Shown: positions 23,234 through 31,479 of the stretch, piece by piece
Layout of the letters: each line of letters opens with the position of its first letter
How positions within the stretch are numbered: position 1 is the first letter of the stretch
From: Nocardioides eburneiflavus
GTDB lineage: Bacteria > Actinomycetota > Actinomycetes > Propionibacteriales > Nocardioidaceae
NCBI RefSeq assembly: GCF_004785795.1
Contig: NZ_SRRO01000001.1
Span: 496,001 to 560,000, forward strand
DNA: 64,000 nt
Direction: 5' to 3'
Translations under genes and position numbers: made by a program
The notes under the pieces: generated by a model
Seen by the model: the letters and a program-made list of their open reading frames with translations, nothing else
Told to the model about the DNA's origin: nothing
Database searches by the model: none

Positions 23234-25250
23234 GGGCCACCGAGGCTGCGCAGACCTTGAACTCGGGCATCCTGGAGGCCGGGTCGAGGGCGTCGTTGGT
23301 GAGCCGGTTGGCCCCGACCCAGTGGAACGGCACGAACACGGTGTCCGGCCGGATCGTGGCCACCACCCGGGCCGGGGCGGTCATCTCGCCGCGGCGGGTC
23401 GCGACGCGTACGGGCTCCCCCGTCGTCACGCCGAGGCGCCCGGCCAGCAGCGGGTGCAGCTCGACGAAGGGGCCGTCGTCGGGCAGCGACCGCACGCGCC
23501 GGGTCTGGGCGCCGGACTGGTACTGGGCGAGCACCCGACCGGTCGTGAGGTGGATCGGGTAGTCCGGGCACGGCTGCTCGGCGGCACCCCGGTGCTCGAC
23601 CGCGAGCATCCGCGCACGGCCGTCGGGGTGCGCGAAGGACTCCGCGAAGAGCCGCTCGCCTCCCCAGAAGACCCCGTGCTCGGCACGGATCCGGTCGTAG
23701 GTGATCGCGGAGTAGTCGGCGGGGCCGCCCTCCGAGGCCCGGCCGAGCTCGGCGAAGACCTCCTCCGGGTCGGTCGGGAAGGACGCCTCCGACCCCAGCC
23801 TCGCGGCGAGCTCGGCGATCACCTCCAGGTCCGAGCGCACGCCCGGCGGTGGCGTGATGGCGCGTTGCCGCAGCACGACGCGGCCCTCGAGGTTGGTCAT
23901 GGTGCCGGTCTCCTCGGCCCACTGCGTCACGGGCAGCACGACGTCGGCGATGGCGGCGGTCTCCGACATCACGATGTCGCACACGACCAGCAGGTCGAGC
24001 GCCTCCAGCCGCTGCGTGACCTGAGTGGCGTGGGGTGCGCTGACCACGATGTTGGACCCCAGGACCAGCATGGCCGAGGGCCCGTCGGGCGCGCCGAGGG
24101 CGTCGAGGAGCTCGTACGCCGACCGGCCCGGGCCGGGAAGCGACTCGGGGTCGACGCCCCACACCCCCGCCACGTGGGCGCGGGCCGCGGGGTCGTCGAT
24201 GCGGCGGTAGCCCGGCAGCTGGTCCGCCTTCTGGCCGTGCTCGCGGCCGCCCTGGCCGTTGCCCTGCCCGGTGAGGCAGCCGTAGCCCGCGCCCCGCTTG
24301 CCGACCATGCCCAGCGCCAGCGCGACGTTGATCCAGGAGAGCACGGTGTCGGAGCCGGTCGCGTGCTGCTCGGCGCCGCGGGCGGTGAGGACCATGACCC
24401 GCGGCGAGCCGCCGAGCATCGCCGCGAGCGCCCGCACCTCGTGCGCGTCGATCCCGGTCACCCGCTCGACCCGCTCGGGCCACCAGGCCGCGGCGGAGTC
24501 GCGGACCTGCTCCCAACCGGTCGTCCGCTCGGTGAGGTACGCCTCGTCGACCGCGCCGCCGGCCACGAGCAGGTGCAGCACACCGAGCGCCAGCGCGAGG
24601 TCGGTGCCCGGCACCGGCTGGAGGTGGAGGTCGGCCCGGTCGGCGGTGGGCGTGCGCCGCGGGTCGATCACCACGACGCGGCCACCGCGCTCCCGCAGCC
24701 GGTCGAGGTGTCGGACGGCGGGTGGCATCGTCTCGGCGAGGTTGGAGCCGACGAGCACCAGGACGTCCGCCTCCTCGACGTCGGCCAGCGGGAACGGCAG
24801 CCCGCGGTCGAGGCCGAAGGAACGGATCACCGCGGACGCGGCCGACGACATGCACCAACGCCCGTTGTAGTCGATCTGCGAGGTGCCGAGGGCGACCCGG
24901 GCGAGCTTGCCGAGGGCGTACGCCTTCTCGTTGGTCAGGCCGCCACCGCCGAAGACCGCGACACCGTCCGGCCCCTTCGCCGCCTGCGCCGCCCGGATCC
25001 CGGCGACGACCCGGTCGAGCGCGTCGTCCCAGGACACCGCGGACCACTCGCCGGTCTCCCGGTCGCGCACGAGCGGCGACGTGAGCCGCTCACGACCGCC
25101 GTACAGCCCGGCCGCGGACCAGCCCTTGCGGCACAGCGCGCCCTGGTTGACCGGGAACTCCTCCCACGCCGACACCTCCGGCGCGCGCCGTCCGGCGAGG
25201 CGCATCCCGCACTGCAGCGAGCAGTAGGGGCAGTGGGTGTCGGTCGCCAT
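23226..25250 (-). CDS. Assimilatory nitrate reductase catalytic subunit (molybdopterin oxidoreductase)
   Basis: A 674-residue cytoplasmic Mo-bisMGD enzyme that reduces nitrate to nitrite. The N-terminal [4Fe-4S] ligands are C7, C10, C14 and C40. MGD-binding segments follow (LVGSNLAETMPP, VIDPRRTPTADRADLHL, GKRGAGYGCLTGQGNGQGGREHG in part, which is typical of NasA/NarB). The C-terminal molybdopterin dinucleotide domain starts near residue 555 (PIHLTTGRVLAQYQ). No Tat signal is present, as expected for the assimilatory type. It is the middle gene of the transporter-reductase-electron carrier operon. The 5' end is 15 bp from the transporter stop. Confidence 0.9.
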   Translation of the reverse strand: MATDTHCPYCSLQCGMRLAGRRAPEVSAWEEFPVNQGALCRKGWSAAGLYGGRERLTSPLVRDRETGEWSAVSWDDALDRVVAGIRAAQAAKGPDGVAVFGGGGLTNEKAYALGKLARVALGTSQIDYNGRWCMSSAASAVIRSFGLDRGLPFPLADVEEADVLVLVGSNLAETMPPAVRHLDRLRERGGRVVVIDPRRTPTADRADLHLQPVPGTDLALALGVLHLLVAGGAVDEAYLTERTTGWEQVRDSAAAWWPERVERVTGIDAHEVRALAAMLGGSPRVMVLTARGAEQHATGSDTVLSWINVALALGMVGKRGAGYGCLTGQGNGQGGREHGQKADQLPGYRRIDDPAARAHVAGVWGVDPESLPGPGRSAYELLDALGAPDGPSAMLVLGSNIVVSAPHATQVTQRLEALDLLVVCDIVMSETAAIADVVLPVTQWAEETGTMTNLEGRVVLRQRAITPPPGVRSDLEVIAELAARLGSEASFPTDPEEVFAELGRASEGGPADYSAITYDRIRAEHGVFWGGERLFAESFAHPDGRARMLAVEHRGAAEQPCPDYPIHLTTGRVLAQYQSGAQTRRVRSLPDDGPFVELHPLLAGRLGVTTGEPVRVATRRGEMTAPARVVATIRPDTVFVPFHWVGANRLTNDALDPASRMPEFKVCAASVAHA

Positions 25251-25265
25251 CAGGTCAGTCTCCGC

Positions 25266-26768
25266 TCAGATCCCGGCGCCGGCCAGGCTGTGGGCGCGGA
25301 CCTCGGCGGGCCGTCGCAGGTAGACCGCCCAGGTCACCGCGCCGCAGACCACGTAGAAGGCGGTGAAGACCACGAAGGCGCCCTTGGTGGCGGACATGGG
25401 GTCGGCCACCCACGGTGCGCTGAAGGCCATCGGGATGAGGAAGCCGCCGATGGCGCCCACCGCGCCGATCACGCCGATCGCGGCGGAGGCCTGCTTGGTG
25501 CCGGCCAGCAGGGCGGCGGTGCGCTCGGGGGTGCCGGGCGTCGTGGCCCGCTCGGCCTCGGTGCGCCAGATCGCCGGGATCATCTTGTAGGTCGAGCCGT
25601 TGCCGATGCCGGTGGCGGCGAAGACGCAGAGGAAGAAGCCCAGGAACCACGGGAACCACGACTGGTTGGCGGACGCGATCGCCGGGTCCGCGGTCGGGTT
25701 GGGGGTGAGCTGCACGAGCGTCCACAGCACGGCCAGAGTGAAGACGACCATCGCGCCGAACGCACCCAGCGTCACCTTCGCGCCGCCGAGCCGGTCGGCC
25801 AGCCAGCCGCCGAACGGCCGCGTCGCCGAGCCGACGAGGGCGCCGAGGAACGCGAAGTAGGCGAAGTAGATGCCGGTCCCCAGCGGCGCCGGCTCCGGCA
25901 CCCAGAAGTTCAGCTTGATGAGCAGCGGCATGGCGGCGGAGTAGCCGATGAACGAGCCGAACGTGCCGATGTAGAGGAACGCCATGATCCACGTCTGCCG
26001 CTTGCGCACGACCTGCAGCTGCTCGCGGGGGGAGGACTTCGCGGTGCTCAGGTTGTCCATGAAGAAGTACGCCGCGAGCGTCGCGACGATCGCGAGGCCG
26101 GCGTACACCCAGGCCGCGCGCTGCAGGTCGATCCCGCCCTCGGACGCCTTGACCAGGCCGAAGATCCCGGCGCCGCCCACGATGACCGGCAGGAAGAGCT
26201 GGATCAGCGAGACACCGAGGTTGCCGCCCGCGGCGTTGAGGCCCAGCGCGGCGCCCTTCTTGGCCGAGGGGTAGAAGAAGTTGATGTTGGCCATCGAGCT
26301 GGCGAAGTTGCCGCCGCCGAGGCCGGCCGTGGCGGCGATCAGGCAGAACACCCAGTACGGCGTCTCCGGCCGCTGCACGGCGTACGCGAACCCGAGCGTG
26401 GGGATGAGCAGGAGCGCCGCGCTCGCCATCGTGAAGTTGCGGCCACCGAACTTCGGCACCGCGAAGGTGTAGGGCAGGCGCAGCAACGAGCCGACGAGGT
26501 TGGGCAGTGCCACCAGCACGAAGAGCTGCTGCGGGGTGTAGTCGAACCCGGTCGCGACCAGGAAGGCCGAGCTCACGCTCCAGATCAGCCACACCGAGAA
26601 GCCGAGGTGCTCGGCGAAGATCGACCAGATCAGGTTGCGCCGGGCGACCCGGCGTCCGGTCGTCTCCCAGAACTCGGCGTCCTCGGGACGCCAGTCCTCG
26701 ATCCAGCGGCGGCTACGGCGGGCTGCGGGGGCAGTCGCCTCGCCGGGGGGAGTCGCGGTAGTGGTCAT
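25266..26768 (-). CDS. Nitrate/nitrite transporter, MFS NarK family
   Basis: A 500-residue, twelve-helix NarK/NasA-type permease. The nitrate signature GLGGGNFASSMANINFFYPSAKKGAALGLNAAGGNLG in outline and its second copy (ATGIGNGSTYKMIP, then GTKQASAAIGVIGAVGAIGG) are both visible. It imports nitrate and may export nitrite. The start at 26768 has GGAGG 9 nt upstream; an ATG at 26786 is less likely. It is the first gene of the nitrate operon. Confidence 0.9.
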   Translation of the reverse strand: MTTTATPPGEATAPAARRSRRWIEDWRPEDAEFWETTGRRVARRNLIWSIFAEHLGFSVWLIWSVSSAFLVATGFDYTPQQLFVLVALPNLVGSLLRLPYTFAVPKFGGRNFTMASAALLLIPTLGFAYAVQRPETPYWVFCLIAATAGLGGGNFASSMANINFFYPSAKKGAALGLNAAGGNLGVSLIQLFLPVIVGGAGIFGLVKASEGGIDLQRAAWVYAGLAIVATLAAYFFMDNLSTAKSSPREQLQVVRKRQTWIMAFLYIGTFGSFIGYSAAMPLLIKLNFWVPEPAPLGTGIYFAYFAFLGALVGSATRPFGGWLADRLGGAKVTLGAFGAMVVFTLAVLWTLVQLTPNPTADPAIASANQSWFPWFLGFFLCVFAATGIGNGSTYKMIPAIWRTEAERATTPGTPERTAALLAGTKQASAAIGVIGAVGAIGGFLIPMAFSAPWVADPMSATKGAFVVFTAFYVVCGAVTWAVYLRRPAEVRAHSLAGAGI

Positions 26769-27029
26769 GGGGTGCCTCCGGGGCATGCGAGGGGATCCGG
26801 TCGAGCCCCAGCGTGGGCCGCGGGTGTGACGGCCGCTTCAGACTGCGGTGGCAGCGCCGTCACATTCTCCTCACGGCCTCACGAGACGGTGTGCGCTGTG
26901 GTCTGGTCCGCCAACGAGGTCTGTTGACGCCGCGCACGGGCGGGAGTACAGCTCGTACGAGGTCGGGAACGCACCAGGTTCGTCACGCGCACACGCAGGC
27001 GCGATCCGCTACGAGCACGGGAGTTTCCA
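26769..27029. other. Divergent control region between nitrate operon and PQQ-propeller gene
   Basis: This 261-bp non-coding region must hold the promoters of both operons. Repeated CAC half-sites around 26857-26885 loosely recall a GlnR box, but the match is not good enough to call. I see no clear hairpin. Confidence 0.4.
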
Positions 27030-28595
27030 ATGCACGCAAGAACGCAGGGAAGAAGGCTGTCCAGGGTCGCAGGGGCCCTGCTGGCGGTGGGGGTGCTGTT
27101 CGTCGCACCCGCCGCGATCGGCGCACAGGCAGGCTGGCCGAGCGCCGGCCACGATCTCGGGAACACGAGGAACGGTGACAGCACCATCGGCGTCGGTGGT
27201 GCCGCGAAGCTCGCGCTGAAGTGGAAGGTGGCGACCGCGGGCAACGTCTCGGCGACCCCGGCCGTGGAGAACGGCATCGTCTACGTGCCCGACGACCAGG
27301 GCAACCTCTACGCGATCGACGCCACGACAGGCGTCGTCATCTGGCAGAAGAACCTGAGCACCCACTACGGGGCTCCCTTCGGCGACTACTCCCGGGCGAC
27401 CCCGGCCATCTCCGGGAACACCCTGGTCTTCGGCGACCAGTCCGGCAAGGTCTTCAGCCCGGACGGCTGGGTGTTCGCCGTCGACAAGCGCGACGGCTCG
27501 CTGCTGTGGAAGACCACCGTTCCGGGCGGCTACCCGATCCTCACGCAGTCGGCGACCATCGCCGGCGGCACCGTCTACCTCGGCGCGGCCTCCTACGAGG
27601 AGGTCCTCGTGCGGTTCGGGGTGCCGCTGACCTTCCGGGGCTTCTTCATGGCACTGGACCTCGCCACGGGCCAGGTGAAGTGGAAGACCTTCATGACTCC
27701 CCCGGGATACACCGGCGCAGCAGTGTGGGGCAGTGCCCCGGCGGTGGACCTCAAGCGCGGCACGGTCTACATCGCCACCGGCAACAACTACTCGATCCCC
27801 GACGACGTGACCGACTGCGTGGCCGCGGCCACCACGGACGAGGCCCGCGCGGCCTGCGTGCCGGCCGACAACATGTTCGACGCCATCGTCGCGCTCGACA
27901 CGACCACCGGCGCGGTCAAGTGGTCCACGCGGGCCCTGCCCGTGGACGCCTGGAACGTGTCGTGCGGCATCCCCGTGCCCGGCTTCGAGGACCCGGTCGA
28001 GGGGTGCCCGGAGAACGCCGGCCCCGACTACGACTTCGGCCAGGCGCCGATGCTGTGGAAGACGGGCGGCAAGGAGTTCGTGGGCGCCGGCCAGAAGTCC
28101 GGCATCTTCTGGGCCCTGGACCCGGACACCGGTGCCGTGATCTGGAAGACCCAGGCGGCTCCCGGCGGACTGGCGGGCGGCCTGCAGTGGGGCTCGGCCA
28201 CCGACGGGTCGCGGATCTACGTGGCCTCGGCCAACACCGACCGGAAGCCGTGGACGCTGAGAGACGGGACCACCATCAACCACGGTCACTGGGCGGCACT
28301 CGACGCAGCCACCGGTCAGCTGGTCTGGGACCGTGCCAACCCGGCAGCAGCCACCGCGTCCGGGGCGGTGACCGTGGCGCGCGGCGTGGTCTACGCGTGC
28401 TCCGGTGACGCGGCGGGCCACATGTACGCCCTCAAGGCCAGCGACGGCACCCAGCTGTGGGACTACCCGTCGGGGGACTTCTGCTACAGCGGTGCTGCCG
28501 CCGTGGACGGAGCCCTCTACTGGGGCAGCGGCTACAACCTCGGCGTCGAGCTGCCCGGTCAGGCGGTCCACGCCTTCACCGTGAACGGGAGGTAG
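27030..28595 (+). CDS. Secreted PQQ-binding-like beta-propeller protein
   Basis: A 521-residue protein with a signal peptide (RRLSRVAGALLAVGVLFVAPAAIGAQA) and repeated propeller blades of the PQQ/BamB type: YAIDATTGVVIW, FAVDKRDGSLLWKT, MALDLATGQVKWKT, VALDTTTGAVKWST, WALDPDTGAVIWKT, AALDAATGQLVWDR and YALKASDGTQLWDY. It resembles polyvinyl-alcohol-dehydrogenase-like quinoproteins but lacks a CxxCH haem motif. Several Cys could form disulfides after export. It faces away from the nitrate operon. Activity, substrate and cofactor are unknown. Confidence 0.75.
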   Translation: MHARTQGRRLSRVAGALLAVGVLFVAPAAIGAQAGWPSAGHDLGNTRNGDSTIGVGGAAKLALKWKVATAGNVSATPAVENGIVYVPDDQGNLYAIDATTGVVIWQKNLSTHYGAPFGDYSRATPAISGNTLVFGDQSGKVFSPDGWVFAVDKRDGSLLWKTTVPGGYPILTQSATIAGGTVYLGAASYEEVLVRFGVPLTFRGFFMALDLATGQVKWKTFMTPPGYTGAAVWGSAPAVDLKRGTVYIATGNNYSIPDDVTDCVAAATTDEARAACVPADNMFDAIVALDTTTGAVKWSTRALPVDAWNVSCGIPVPGFEDPVEGCPENAGPDYDFGQAPMLWKTGGKEFVGAGQKSGIFWALDPDTGAVIWKTQAAPGGLAGGLQWGSATDGSRIYVASANTDRKPWTLRDGTTINHGHWAALDAATGQLVWDRANPAAATASGAVTVARGVVYACSGDAAGHMYALKASDGTQLWDYPSGDFCYSGAAAVDGALYWGSGYNLGVELPGQAVHAFTVNGR

Positions 28596-28670
28596 CAGGG
28601 ACGTGCCGCTCTCCCCAACCTGGGGACTACGTGGGCGCCGTCGGCGCGCGTAGCGTGACCGAGGTGGAGC

Positions 28671-28715
28671 GTCGCGCCTGACGCTGCGCCACCCGACCTT
28701 CTCGTCAGGCGCGAC
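28671..28715. terminator. Hairpin downstream of PQQ-propeller gene
   Basis: Arms GTCGCGCCTGACG (28671-28683) and CGTCAGGCGCGAC (28703-28715) are perfectly complementary over 13 bp with a 19-nt loop. It lies in a convergent junction. Confidence 0.6.
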
Positions 28716-28734
28716 CATCCGCCCACGGACGCAC

Positions 28735-28770
28735 GGAGGGCCCCGACCGCAGCTGCGGTCGGGGCCCTCC
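28735..28770. terminator. Perfect 36-bp palindrome, terminator of the cold-shock gene
   Basis: Two exact 18-nt arms beginning GGAGGGCCCC with no unpaired loop base. It ends 8 bp before the csp stop codon and works in either direction. Confidence 0.8.
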
Positions 28771-28778
28771 GGTGACGA

Positions 28779-28982
28779 TCAGATCGCGCGGACGTTCTCG
28801 GCCTGCGGGCCCTTGGGGCCGGCGGTCACGTCGAACTCCACCTTCTGGTTGTCGTCGAGCGACTTGTAGCCGTTGGTCTGGATCGCGGAGAAGTGGACGA
28901 ACACGTCCTCGCCGCCGCCGTCCTGCGCGATGAAGCCGAAGCCCTTGTCAGCGTTGAACCACTTGACGGTGCCCTGAGCCAT
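28779..28982 (-). CDS. Cold-shock protein, CspA family
   Basis: A 67-residue single cold-shock domain with RNP1 KGFGFI and RNP2 VFVHF and the start [14 protein letters not shown]. It binds single-stranded RNA/DNA and melts RNA secondary structure. AAGGAAA lies ahead of the ATG. The leader upstream is long, as is common for csp mRNAs. The gene ends in a strong palindromic terminator. Confidence 0.95.
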   Translation of the reverse strand: MAQGTVKWFNADKGFGFIAQDGGGEDVFVHFSAIQTNGYKSLDDNQKVEFDVTAGPKGPQAENVRAI

Positions 28983-29351
28983 GATGATTTCCTTTGTTTC
29001 GAGTCGGGACTGTCTGCCCCTGAACTGCTGAAGACATCCATGCGTACTGATGTCCAGCGAACCGAAACCAGGAGTACGAGATACGAGCCGCGCATCGTGT
29101 GCGGCCAGGACGGCTGGGTGCTCCGTCCCTTCAACACGCTCAAGCCTACGGCACGGGTCCCGATGCGACGACTCCTCGATGGCCCCGAGGCTGCGCGGAC
29201 CGCTCGTCGTACGACAGCGACCGCCGGGCGACCGGCGCCGGCCACCGGTCGCCCGGTCCGTACGCGCCCCTCCCGGACGGGAGGTGAGCGGTGTCACGGT
29301 GACGGCGGTCACACAGGGTGGCCGCCAGCCAGAGTGTGAGAGGACGAAGCC
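28983..29351. other. 369-bp control region between csp and the acetate-uptake genes
   Basis: The left 100 bp are less GC-rich and would form the csp leader and promoter. The right end holds a Crp-type site (29298-29313) in front of the DUF485-actP genes. Small GC-rich inverted repeats (GGGCGACCGG with CCGGTCGCCC near 29226-29254) lie between. No coding sequence is convincing here. Confidence 0.5.
29298..29313 (+). promoter_or_regulatory. Crp-type binding site upstream of DUF485-actP
   Basis: GGTGA-N6-TCACA matches TGTGA-N6-TCACA at 9 of 10 defined bases and is centred about 46 bp upstream of GTG 29352. A Crp gene lies at 47915-48592. Crp/cAMP control of acetate uptake is known in E. coli (acs-actP) and with GlxR in corynebacteria. 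Confidence 0.5.
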
Positions 29352-29720
29352 GTGACCATCGAGGCACCCGACCAGGCCGCGCGCCACGATCCGGTCTATG
29401 ACCGGCTCCACGAGACCAGCGAGTACACCGAGCTGAGGAAGCGCTACCGCGGCTTCGTCATCCCGGCCACCGCCGCCTTCCTGGCGTGGTACCTGCTCTA
29501 CGTGGTCATGTCGAACTGGGCAGGCGGCTTCATGGCCACCCAGGTCATCGGCAACATCAACGTCGCCCTGATCTTCGGGCTCCTCCAGTTCGTCACGACC
29601 TTCGGGCTGGCCTACACGTACAGCCGCTACTCCAACGCCAAGCTCGACCCGCTGGCCCGCAACCTCGAGCAGGCCTACCGCGACCAGGCCGGCACCGACG
29701 CGAAGCGAGGCCAGGCATGA
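29352..29720 (+). CDS. DUF485 domain membrane protein, acetate-symporter partner
   Basis: A 122-residue protein with two transmembrane helices ([20 protein letters not shown] and [23 protein letters not shown] in outline) followed by [15 protein letters not shown], the usual DUF485 pattern. DUF485 genes are commonly paired with actP, as here with an ATGA overlap. It probably helps assembly or function of the symporter; the exact role is unknown. The start is GTG with GAGAGGA upstream. Confidence 0.85.
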   Translation: MTIEAPDQAARHDPVYDRLHETSEYTELRKRYRGFVIPATAAFLAWYLLYVVMSNWAGGFMATQVIGNINVALIFGLLQFVTTFGLAYTYSRYSNAKLDPLARNLEQAYRDQAGTDAKRGQA

Positions 29721-31324
29721 GCGACCAGTTCCTCACCACGTTCCTGTTCCTGTCGGTCGTCGCGCTGACGGTCGGCATCACCTTCTGGGCCAGCCGCCAG
29801 ACCAAGACGGCCACCGACTTCTACTCCGGCGGCCGCTCCTTCTCCGGCTTCCAGAACGGCTTGGCGATCGGCGGCGACTACATGTCGGCCGCCTCGTTCC
29901 TCGGCATCTCCGGCGCCATCGCGGTCTACGGCTACGACGGCTTCCTCTACTCCATCGGCTTCCTCGTCGCGTGGCTCGTGGCACTGCTGCTGGTGGCCGA
30001 GATGCTCCGCAACGCCGGTCGCTACACGATGGCCGACCAGCTCGCGTTCCGGATGAACCAGCGGAAGGTCCGCACCGCGGCGTCGGTCTCGACCGTCGTG
30101 GTCTCGATCTTCTACTTGCTCGCCCAGATGGTCGGCGCCGGCACGCTGGTGGCGCTGCTGCTCGGCGTCGAGAGCGAGGCGATCAAGAACATCACCATCA
30201 TCGGCGTCGGTGTCCTGATGATCTTCTACGTCGTCGTCGGCGGCATGAAGGGCACGACCTACGTCCAGATCGTCAAGGCCGTGCTGCTCATGCTCGGCTC
30301 GGCGCTGATCGTGGTGCTGGTGCTCGCGGAGTTCAACTTCAACCTGTCCTCGCTGCTCGGCGCCGCTGCCGAGAACTCGGGCAAGGGCGAGGCCTTCCTG
30401 CAGCCCGGCCTCCAGTACGGCAGCACGCTGACGTCGCAGATCGACTTCCTGTCACTCGGTCTCGCGCTCGTGCTGGGCACCGCCGGCCTGCCGCACATCC
30501 TCATCCGCTTCTACACCGTCCCGACCGCGCGTGACGCGCGCAAGTCGGTGCTGTGGGCGATCGGCCTGATCGGCGCGTTCTACCTGATGACGCTCATCCT
30601 CGGCTTCGGTGCGGCTGCGCTGCTCGACCGTGAGGTCGTCGACCCGGCAGCGGGCGGCAACCAGAACCTGGCCTCCCCGCTCCTCGCCGAGGCCGTCGGC
30701 GGCGGCGACGGGTCCACGGGTGGCGCGATCCTGCTCGCCCTCATCGCGGCGGTCGCCTTCGCGACGATCCTCGCCGTGGTGGCCGGCCTCACCCTGGCCA
30801 GCTCCTCGTCGGTCGCCCACGACCTCTACAAGGGAGTGATCAAGAAGGACCAGCCGGTCAGCGAGAACGACGAGGTGCGGGTCGCCCGCATCGCGGCCTT
30901 CGCGATCGGCGCCATCGCGATCGCGCTGTCCATCCCGGCGCAGCGCCTCAACATCGCCTTCCTCGTGGCGCTGGCCTTCGCGGTGGCCGCCTCGGCCAAC
31001 CTGCCGGCGATCATCTACAACATGTTCTGGCGCCGCTTCAACACCCGAGGTGCGACGTGGAGCATCTACGGCGGCCTCATCTCCGCCGTCGGCCTGGTGC
31101 TGCTCTCCCCCGTCATGTCGGGCCTGCCGACCTCGATGTTCCCCGACTCCGACTGGGCGATCTTCCCGCTCAACAACCCGGGCATCGTCTCGATCCCGCT
31201 GGGCTTCCTGCTCGGCTACATCGGGACGGTCACCAGCCGGGAGCCGGCCGCGGAGGACCGCTTCACCGAGCTCGAGGTCCGCGCGCTGACCGGCGCCGGC
31301 GCCGAGGGCGCGACGCACCACTGA
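29717..31324 (+). CDS. actP: Cation/acetate symporter, SSS family
   Basis: A 535-residue sodium:solute symporter family protein with about 13 helices. [30 protein letters not shown] in outline at the first helices and [25 protein letters not shown] later are typical of ActP. It imports acetate and other short-chain acids with a cation. The neighbours DUF485 upstream and acs downstream fit acetate scavenging. Confidence 0.9.
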   Translation: MSDQFLTTFLFLSVVALTVGITFWASRQTKTATDFYSGGRSFSGFQNGLAIGGDYMSAASFLGISGAIAVYGYDGFLYSIGFLVAWLVALLLVAEMLRNAGRYTMADQLAFRMNQRKVRTAASVSTVVVSIFYLLAQMVGAGTLVALLLGVESEAIKNITIIGVGVLMIFYVVVGGMKGTTYVQIVKAVLLMLGSALIVVLVLAEFNFNLSSLLGAAAENSGKGEAFLQPGLQYGSTLTSQIDFLSLGLALVLGTAGLPHILIRFYTVPTARDARKSVLWAIGLIGAFYLMTLILGFGAAALLDREVVDPAAGGNQNLASPLLAEAVGGGDGSTGGAILLALIAAVAFATILAVVAGLTLASSSSVAHDLYKGVIKKDQPVSENDEVRVARIAAFAIGAIAIALSIPAQRLNIAFLVALAFAVAASANLPAIIYNMFWRRFNTRGATWSIYGGLISAVGLVLLSPVMSGLPTSMFPDSDWAIFPLNNPGIVSIPLGFLLGYIGTVTSREPAAEDRFTELEVRALTGAGAEGATHH

Positions 31325-31332
31325 ACCACCCG

Positions 31333-31370
31333 CACCCCGTGAGGTGCACCCCGTGAGGTGCACCCCGTGA
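31333..31370. repeat. 14-nt tandem direct repeat, about 2.7 copies
   Basis: CACCCCGTGAGGTG occurs at 31333-31346 and 31347-31360, and its first 10 nt again at 31361-31370. It lies between the actP stop and the terminator. Each unit is itself nearly palindromic (CACC...GGTG). Confidence 0.8.
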
Positions 31371-31406
31371 CCCCCTCGCCGAGCCGGAGTAGGTTCGGCG
31401 AGGGGG
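31371..31406 (+). terminator. Terminator hairpin after actP
   Basis: CCCCCTCGCCGA (31371-31382) pairs perfectly with TCGGCGAGGGGG (31395-31406) around a 12-nt loop. acs therefore probably has its own promoter. Confidence 0.7.
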
Positions 31407-31479
31407 CCGCCACAACACCCCCGCACCACCACGTGATCCCGCACGTCGACGCCGTTCGCGTCCCGACCGAGGAGAGACC

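Noticed and set aside
26857..26885. Possible GlnR box upstream of the nitrate operon
   Set aside because: GTCAC and CTCAC half-sites are present but spacing and sequence do not match the GlnR consensus well enough.
23232..26927. 1231-codon plus-strand open frame across the nitrate operon
   Set aside because: It is antisense to three well-supported genes, its composition is that of a high-GC shadow frame, and it shows no recognisable domain.
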